DNA from: Girardinichthys multiradiatus | Lineage: Eukaryota > Chordata > Actinopteri > Cyprinodontiformes > Goodeidae | Direction: 5' to 3' | DNA length: 64,000 nucleotides | NCBI RefSeq assembly: GCF_021462225.1 | Contig: NC_061805.1 | Span: forward strand, 47,905,360 to 47,969,359 | Shown: positions 36,801 to 45,800 of the stretch, piece after piece | Position numbering within the stretch: position 1 is the stretch's first letter | Layout: each line of letters begins with the position of its first letter | The notes under the pieces: model-generated | What the model was told of the DNA's origin: nothing | The model's input: the letters and a program-made list of their open reading frames with translations, nothing else | Databases searched by the model: none | Translations under genes and position numbers: made by a program

Positions 36801-39800
36801 AGATTTGCATATTTTGTGGTCTGTGTGCTGCATCCATACGCTCTGAGTCTGGTGTCCTGCTGCTTTTGTTAACACTTTGCATACACACCCACACAATGCA
36901 GATCGGAGCAAAGATCACTGCCATGCTGGAAGTAAATGAACTTTCCCACCAAGGCCACCCCCATAAAAGCCCCTCACACACACAAACACACTCAGCAGAT
37001 CAATGTGCAGTGGTGTAAGAAGCACAAGTAGACATAGAAAACCATTGACCCACACAGAAACAGACAACAGTTTAACACTGCTGCTAAAAATGCCAGAAAA
37101 TTACATAAGGATACTATAAACTGATCAGACCTTTCTTTTTTGCCTTAGGTACTTCCTGATTTGTGTCAACTACTTCTTCTATGGTGAAACAGTTGCAGAT
37201 TCCTTTGGAGCTTTGGTGCGGAGGGAGGAACCTCTGCAGTTCCTGGCTCGTTATCACCGCTTCATTTCCTTCACTTTGTATCTCGCAGGTGAGTCTGTCC
37301 TCAAGGACGATATGATTCAGTGTCTTGGAGAAACAAAACAAGCTGTTTGGCCCCTCTGCGTCCACTCACTTGTGTTTTTATTACAGACAGGCCAATCAGA
37401 TTTCAACGACAAACCGTGTTGGTTTGGTAGAGCTGAGCATTAAACAGGGAACAGAAAGATGCCTTTAGGGAAACATGTAGTGTAAACTCTAAACAGACAC
37501 AATCACATGAACTTATTCATATCCTCTCCATGCTTTTCCTTTTAACGTTCATTTGCTGGTTGAGTAGTTTATTGATCTTATACAAGTTCACATACAGCAA
37601 TCTCCACACTTCATCTAAGAGAGAAACACAGCTAAGCAGATTAACTACAGCCAGTTTTCAGGCCTAGAGGATAAAAAAGAGCACATACAGTTAGTTGCAG
37701 TAAAAGCTCAGCCAGTAGCTATGTGTAGGAGAGACACATGGTGAAACACTGAAAAACAGGGCAAAGTGTGTCATCTGTAAGTTGTTAGCAGAACATTACA
37801 GGCAGGTATCACAGCTAAACACAGAGCTAGGCCAGGTGTAGTTTCTAGGAAGAGAAAAGACAAAGAACATAGTTATAAGTTAAAATAACAGCAAATAATG
37901 CAAAATTGGAGAGTAGTAGGAGAATGTTGCAGAGTGAGGGAAAGTGGTAATTATGTCCTCCATCAGGCTAAACCTATAGCACACTAAAAAATATTAGAAT
38001 AATCTAACCTTTAATATATCCTTTTTTAACATATATATTTTATTTAGAAATCCAACACTTTCTGTTACCCTGGGTTATGATTCCAATGTTGTTTTCTCTT
38101 CGATCCACCCAACTTTATTTATAGAGCACTTTTTAAACACAAGGGAAACTCGAGATGCTGAACAAAGCAAATTTGAACATAAAAATGCCATCATAAGAAA
38201 CTAACCAACTAAAATAAGTCAGTTAAGACTTAACGTTCGTATAGCACAAGATCAATTTGCAAATCAAGAGAATTTATCAAAAGTGATTGGGACGGTTGAG
38301 GTTTAAATTGTACTAAAGGTCAGTTCATGTCCATGATAGATGTTAGATGTTAGCTTTCTAAGGAGCCAAGGAGCTGGTAAACAAACCCATGCATTAGGAG
38401 GCATCATCAGTGGAGCAATAGGGCTATCAGGCAGTTACCAAAGAATCAGATCAGAATCAGAATCAGAAAAGCTTTATTGCCAAGTACGTTTTTGGACATA
38501 CAAGGAATTTGTTTTGGCAAAGCACCTCACAGTCGGTCTAAACATTGATGAAAATGTCAGCAGACACAAAGATTCATACAACAGCATTACCAGCTCTTGT
38601 TGCAGTTTCTAGATAGGTGCGCTGTGGGTTTAAATGAGTTACAATGATAGCTGCTCTGCCCATGGCCCGGGCAGTACCACGATACGACAGCCCGGCCCAT
38701 GGGCAGAGCAGCTATCATTGTAACTTATTTAGTCAGTGATCGTATAAAGTTGTGAATTGTTTAATAAAATGCATGTTTCACCAACCCCCCCTACAGTACA
38801 CTGCAGACTATTGTGTTTAATCTACTGTACACTGCTGTGTAAAACTGATGGCATGTTGTTTACTCTTTCACAGGTTTCTGCATGTTTGTGCTGAGTTTAG
38901 TGAAGAAACATTACCGCCTGCAATTTTACATGGTGTGTATCAGCAAAGTAACCATCTTCTCTGCTTCTCTGCATTAATCCTGCTGTCCATCCTCTTTCTC
39001 CGCTTGCCGTTTTTCATGTCAAACTGAGAAGATTTTACTGACCTAATTCTGGCTCCTGACATTTCAGTGCAGAAATAAAGCCTGCATAGATATGAATTAC
39101 TTTAACTTCTCATTATTCATATGCATTTTGTTTTTTGTCCCACATGTTGACAACTTGTTTACACCACAATTAAAGGCCTAAACACATTTCACTGACCCTC
39201 TAAAGGCAATGTACTTTTAATTGAAGTTATTGTGCTGCCCCCTAAGGCACTGAAAATACACAATACACTATTATTCATGTTAGAAGTGTACAAGCAGAAT
39301 TTATGGGCTCAAATATATAAATGCACCTAAAACATAATTTATGCAATCAACAACTGAACTGCATAAGACTTTGGGGTCTTCTCCTGCTGTTCTTAGCTGA
39401 ATTGGTTTTCATTCAAACTAGTTGGTTTCCTGGCACCACCCAGCTTTCAAACACAGTCCACAAATTTTCCACAGGATTGAGGTCCCGGCTCTGAAAAGTA
39501 TTTTCCTGAAGCTTAATGTTACCCTGCTTTATCCATTCCAGAATCAGCTTTGATGTGTTTGGCATCATTGTCTGAGTTTCAACCATCTAGCTCCTGATTT
39601 GACGTGAAAGTGAAGAAGTTTGACTTAATACTTCATTATTTCATCCACTTTGTGAAACAGACCAGTACCACTAGCAGCCAAACAGCCCCACATCATGATA
39701 CTGCCACCACCGTAGCTTTTAGAGTTTGTAAAATTTTCTTAGGTTTGAAAGCCCCACCTTGACTCCTTCAAACAATATTTTTGTCACTGTGGCCAAACAG

Positions 39801-42800
39801 CTCAATCCTGGTCTTGTCTGGCATTAAAACCTGTCTCCAGAAGGTGTTCGTCTTGTTAATGTGGGCAAATTTAAGTCAAGGTTGAAGGTGGCGATTTTAA
39901 AACATGGTGTGCTTTCCAGGTCGTGACCCGCTCAGCCTATGTCAATGTAAAAAATTGGCTTCAATGTAGACCGTGACACTGGTGATCCAGAATCTTGAGC
40001 CTTAGTGGTTTTTGAGTTGGTTCTGGGCTTTTAAAATTATTTCCTACCATTGGTGGGTGACTGGTCAGATGATTGAAACCTGGACACCAAGGGTGTTCCA
40101 GCAGGACAGTGATCTTAAACACACTTAAAACCCAATTTTGGGACAGATAAAGGAGGCTAACATTAAGTTTCCTGAACATCCTCCCCAAATCTTTGAACTT
40201 AACCCAGCGGAAATTGTCCGAACTATTTCTCAAAGCCTGGTCTGTGCCATGAAACCAACTGATTAAAACTCTACCAATTCTGTCAAGAAGAGTGGTCTAA
40301 TGTCCATCCAGAATTATGCTATATTTTAGGTTAAATGGAGCACCTCAACCTTAGTGGTTGAGGCACACTATCTATCCATATATTAGTGGGAGTGTGTGAA
40401 TATATTTAGGCCTGTATTATTATTATTAACATTATTAACATTGTTATAATTATTTTCAACCGGTGTGGATTAGAGAAAATCCACCATAAGTTTGAGATTG
40501 CGCAACCACCCAATCTGTTTATAATTGTTCGACTAAAAAGAAGAAATCATTAAAAGCCCAAAAGGAACTCATTCATGATAATTGTGTGTGGCTGCAACTG
40601 TATATGATTATTTTCAAAACATAACTAATTTTGGCTCCTGTATGGCACTGTTTTCATTATGCTGCAGTATTAGTTTGACTTGTTCTTTCCTATGCCTGCA
40701 TACTGTCCGTCTGATGCCTGTGTGTCTCACTCCATTTTGGTGTTTCTGACACGTTTCAATCATCTCCCTCTGTGGCACGGCTTGGTCAGTGTCATTCACC
40801 TCCTCCGTCAGTCTGGGTGGATTCCAGTTATTTTTGACATGAGCTCACTTCTGAACAGGCACAGCTACATTCCAGTGCAGTGAAACTGTGGTGTTTGTGT
40901 TTGCCATTCCAGTTTGCTTGGACCCATGTGACCCTGTTGATTGTGGTAACTCAGTCCCACCTTGTCATTCAGAACCTGTTTGAAGGAATGATCTGGTAAG
41001 CAGGACACAGATGGATCGATCTGAATGTGGTTGTATATGTGCCGTCATGAGTGTTTCCTAACTGTTGTGGTGCTCTTTAATGTTGATGCAGCAGATATGT
41101 ACTGTAGGAGCGATAAGCTAAATAAACATTATTTAAGCTAACCTAATATTTTAAAAGAAGGATTTTGCCTCTGTACATCTGAGCTCTTGTCTTTGTGTTG
41201 TTCGTACTCTGACCTACCTCTCACCATAGTTGGAATTTTTGCTTTCTAGGTTCATTGTTCCTATTTCCATTGTGATCTGCAATGACATCATGGCGTATCT
41301 GTTTGGATTCTTCTTTGGGAGAACTCCTCTTATCAAGGTAAACCAAACAAAAAAAAAAAATACTTAAGAACTGGAAGAATAAACAAAGTTTAAATATATT
41401 TTATTTAAAAAATTTTGTATTCCTATGGAGAGAATGTCTGCTTTTATGAAAAACCAACCGAATAGGATGAATTTGTCTGGTCTACAATCATTAAATCCAT
41501 CACTTAGTGGCGTAGGAGGTATGGGCTTTTCTGCCTCAGCATCAGGGGCCAAGGGGGTATGGGGATGCTGGAACTGGGGTGGTGCTGTAGCTAGGTGGAC
41601 TGAACATATGCAGTATGGCGTGGAGGTGTCGGTGGGGTTGGAGTGCTGCGGCTGACAGCACTGAGGCGAGGTTGAAGTGTGTTGGTGGGATTTTTATCTG
41701 CTGGTTGACACTCAGTCAGACCAAAGTACAGCATAAAAACGGATTTCTCTCAAATCCCAAGTAGTTCATGGCACTAGCTGAGTAAAAACTTGCAGAAAAT
41801 AACATGAACTTCTTCTCTCATCCCGTCCTACAGCTCTCACCGAAGAAGACGTGGGAGGGCTTCATTGGGGGTTTCTTCTCCACGGTGGTCTTTGGCTTCA
41901 TTGTGAGTAATTGAATTGTCACAGCTTCATCACATGTTCAGCATTTCCTCCTAAACAGTTTCAAAGTACCCAGAGAAGGGTAGAGAAAATAAATCCTCAA
42001 TTCACTGCTTGTTTCAGGCGATTAATATGGAATCAGAACTCGTGGAGGAAGTCGGTATTTGGCCTTCAAAAAAATAACGGCATTGTTGCAATTCCCGCCG
42101 CATTCTTTGTTTCTTACAATTTTGTGCCGCAAAAAAATGATTGACTTTCAAACCAGGATATTCTCCCAAGGAACTCTTTCCTGCAGCTTTTTCGGCTTGT
42201 CTGAAAGCTTAATTTGTTTGAGGAGTTTAGTAAAGAAAGGTAATGTTCTTCACAGATCTTCCAGGTCAGCCGCTGACAGATCCGGTTTGCAGATCCGGTC
42301 CATGCATTTTGAGTTGTATTGAGATCTGGACTGTTTTCTGGCTTAGCCTATGAGTTCTGCCGTTCATGAAGAACCATTTAAGCAGTCTTTGCTTGGTGGA
42401 CAGATGCAGTACGATCCTGAAAAGATGATTCATCATTAGTAAACGCGCACATTTTATTGATTACTAGTTTTGCCAGTTCTTGCATAAGAAGAACTCCTGT
42501 TCTTACACACTGAAATCTCTGCAGTATTGAATCATTTTTAAGTCTGATTAAGAAGTAAAAACTAAAACATTTTTGCCAGACATTTGTACAGTGATCAAAG
42601 TTTTTAAATATGGAAGCTGCAACAACCAAGGATAGATGTGTTGCCTTCAGTGTGTTGTGAAGAAACAGCCCAGCCAAAAGGCAAAGCTCTCGATTCAGAG
42701 TTCCTTCTGTGTTCCTTTGATGCTCCAACCCTCACCTGTGGTTCTGAGATATGAAGACCAAAACAATGAGATCACAGATACTATCAGCTGGAATTAGCAT

Positions 42801-45800
42801 CTCTCATAAGGTAGAGACGTGCCCTGCCTCAGATATACAGGTCCTTCTCAAAATATTAGCATATTGTGATAAAGTTCATTATTTTCCATAATGTCATGAT
42901 GAAAATTTAACAGTCATATATTTTAGATTCATTGCACACTAACTGAAATATTTCAGGTCTTTTATTGTCTTAATATGGATGATTTTGGCATACAGCTCAT
43001 GAAAACCCAAAATTCCTATCTCACAAAATTAGCATATTTCATCCGACCAATAAAAGAAAAGTGTTTTTAATACAAAAAACGTCAACCTTCAAATAATCAT
43101 GTACAGTTATGCACTCAATACTTGGTCGGGAATCCTTTTGCAGAAATGACTGCTTCAATGCGGCGTGGCATGGAGGCAATCAGCCTGTGGCACTGCTGAG
43201 GTCTTATGGAGGCCCAGGATGCTTCGATAGCGGCCTTTAGCTCATCCAGAGTGTTGGGTCTTGAGTCTCTCAACGTTCTCTTCACAATATCCCACAGATT
43301 CTCTATGGGGTTCAGGTCAGGAGAGTTGGCAGGCCAATTGAGCACAGTGATACCATGGTCAGTAAACCATTTACCAGTGGTTTTGGCATTGTGAGCAGGC
43401 GCCAGGTCGTGCTGAAAAATGAAATCTTCATCTCCATAAAGCTTTTCAGCAGATGGAAGCATGAAGTGCTCCAAAATCTCCTGATAGCTAGCTGCATTGA
43501 CCCTGCCCTTGATAAAACACAGTGGACCACACACCTGTGCACGGTGGCTCTGGATGTTTCTACTCCAGACTCAGTCCACTGCTTCCGCAGGTCCCCCAAG
43601 GTCTGGAATCGGCCCTTCTCCACAATCTTCCTCAGGGTCCGGTCACCTCTTCTCGTTGTACAGCGTTTTCTGCCACACTTTTTCCTTCCCACAGACTTCC
43701 CACTGAGGTGCCTTGATACAGCACTCTGGGAACAGCCTATTCGTTCAGAAATGTCTTTCTGTGTCTTACCCTCTTGCTTGAGGGTGTCAATAGTGGCCTT
43801 CTGGACAGCAGTCAGGTCGGCAGTCTTACCCATGATTGGGTATTTGAGTGATGAACCAGGCTGGGAGTTTTAAAGGCCTCAGGAATTTTTTGCAGGTGTT
43901 TAGAGTTAACTCGTTGATTCAGATGATTAGGTTCATAGCTCGTTTAGAGACCCTTTTAATGATATGCTAATTTTGTGAGATAGGAATTTTGGGTTTTCAT
44001 GAGCTGTATGCCAAAATCATCCGTATTAAGACAATAAAAGACCTGAAATATTTCAGTTAGTGTGCAATGAATCTAAAATATAGGAATGTTAAATTTTCAT
44101 CATGACATTATGGAAAATAATTAACTTTATCACAATGTGCTAATATTTTGAGAAGGACCTGTAAGGTGAGAAGGTCTGTCATTACGGTCGAACTTGGATG
44201 CAGCCACTGATCCTACATATCAAAATAAGTCCGGATGCCTCCTGGACGTCTTTCTGGGCATGGCCCAGGAGGTGTACCCTGAGGGACACCAAGAACTTGA
44301 AGGAAATGAAGCACACCAGCAAGTACACCTCTTAATGGCTTGCAAAACCCAGTATGAAGGTTTTGGAGTGGCCTAGTCAAAGGCTAACCTTGAACAAGCC
44401 ATTCATGCTTGAAAACCCTCCAGTTTTCCTGGATTAAAGCAATTCTGTAAAGAAGAGTGGGTCAGAATTCCTCCACAGTGATATAAAAGAGAAACACTCT
44501 CCTTAAATGGCAACACATGATTGGTTGAAGGATACAGTGTAGTTATATGCCCCTGGTTTGAAGTTGGGGAACATGAATAGAAAGTCCCTAGCTGTCAGAT
44601 GTTTGGGAAAGATGGACGTTTATCACTAACCTCAAAGTAGAAAATCCAATATGGCTGCCCTGTATGTAAAACTAAGTGCAGTAAAAACCACTTCTGACTA
44701 TTTGGTTCTTATCAAATCTTTCAACCTTCTTTAATAAACATGTTTCTACAAAATGCAGAGAAAAACATACTTATTGGCTTACATTGCTAATATTAGTTAG
44801 CCTCGTCTCTGAGCTGAGCTGTTCAGTCCTAATCAATCAGTTCAACTCGTCCCTGAGCTGATCGCTTAGGACTGAACTGGACTGGAACTCGGTTAAGTTG
44901 GGTTTGATTGTTCAGAGGTGGATGAAATGCAACAGATGTAGCCACCTGCACTTGTTTCTGCTTCACTGTCCTCTGTTGAAGTTCATATTTGGAGCTCTCA
45001 AAATGTTGTCACCCACTTTTAAAGAGATTCAGATGAAGCTAATAATGTCCTTGCGCGTCACTTTGGCTGCTGGTGATTAGCCAAATTAGAAATTAGCTGT
45101 TATTACCTCATAGCTAACGTGTTCCCATTCACAATGAGAACCATTAGTACCAGAATTTCTTCTGTGTACGACTAAAGCCGAGTACCACCAGTGTTAACAG
45201 TTTGAGAATTGTGGGAAAAGGAAATAAAGTCAACATACTTACATTTCAGTCAAATTAAAGAATGAAACCCTCTTCCATACGGTGTAAGAACCCTGTTCAG
45301 AGAACCAAAGCATTCTGTTTTTTTACGCCGGCTGCTGCCTCTTTATAAATAAGAAACCGCTGTTGCTGAGGAAAAACATCTGTTGACAAATTCACATTCT
45401 TGTTGCAACTGCTGGGACATTTTTCATACATTCACGTGTGGTACAGACTCCACCTATTCCAAACCAACAAAAATAATTTGTGCAGCAGTTCCGTGTCCTC
45501 GTATCAGTTGTTTTCCTGAAAAGACTGACATTTTCTTTCTTCTTGTTCCCCCTCAGCTCGCCTACCTCCTGTCGCAGTTCCAGTACTTTGTGTGTCCCGT
45601 GGAGTTCAACAGCGAGACCAACAGGTTCACAGTTGAGTGTGAGCCGTCCGATTTGTTTGTCATGCAGGAGTACACCCTTCCTGCTGCGCTGCAGAACACT
45701 TTGAGATGGGTGAGACTCGGTCCTCGTCTATGATCTCATTCATTTGCACACAGTTTGCATCAAGACAGTCTGGCGTTTTACGTCAAGTATGCTGGAACAT

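Noticed and set aside
43355..43873. 172-codon + strand frame over the Tc1 element
   Set aside because: It is antisense to the recognisable transposase (HTH and DPNPIENLW-type motifs are on the minus strand).
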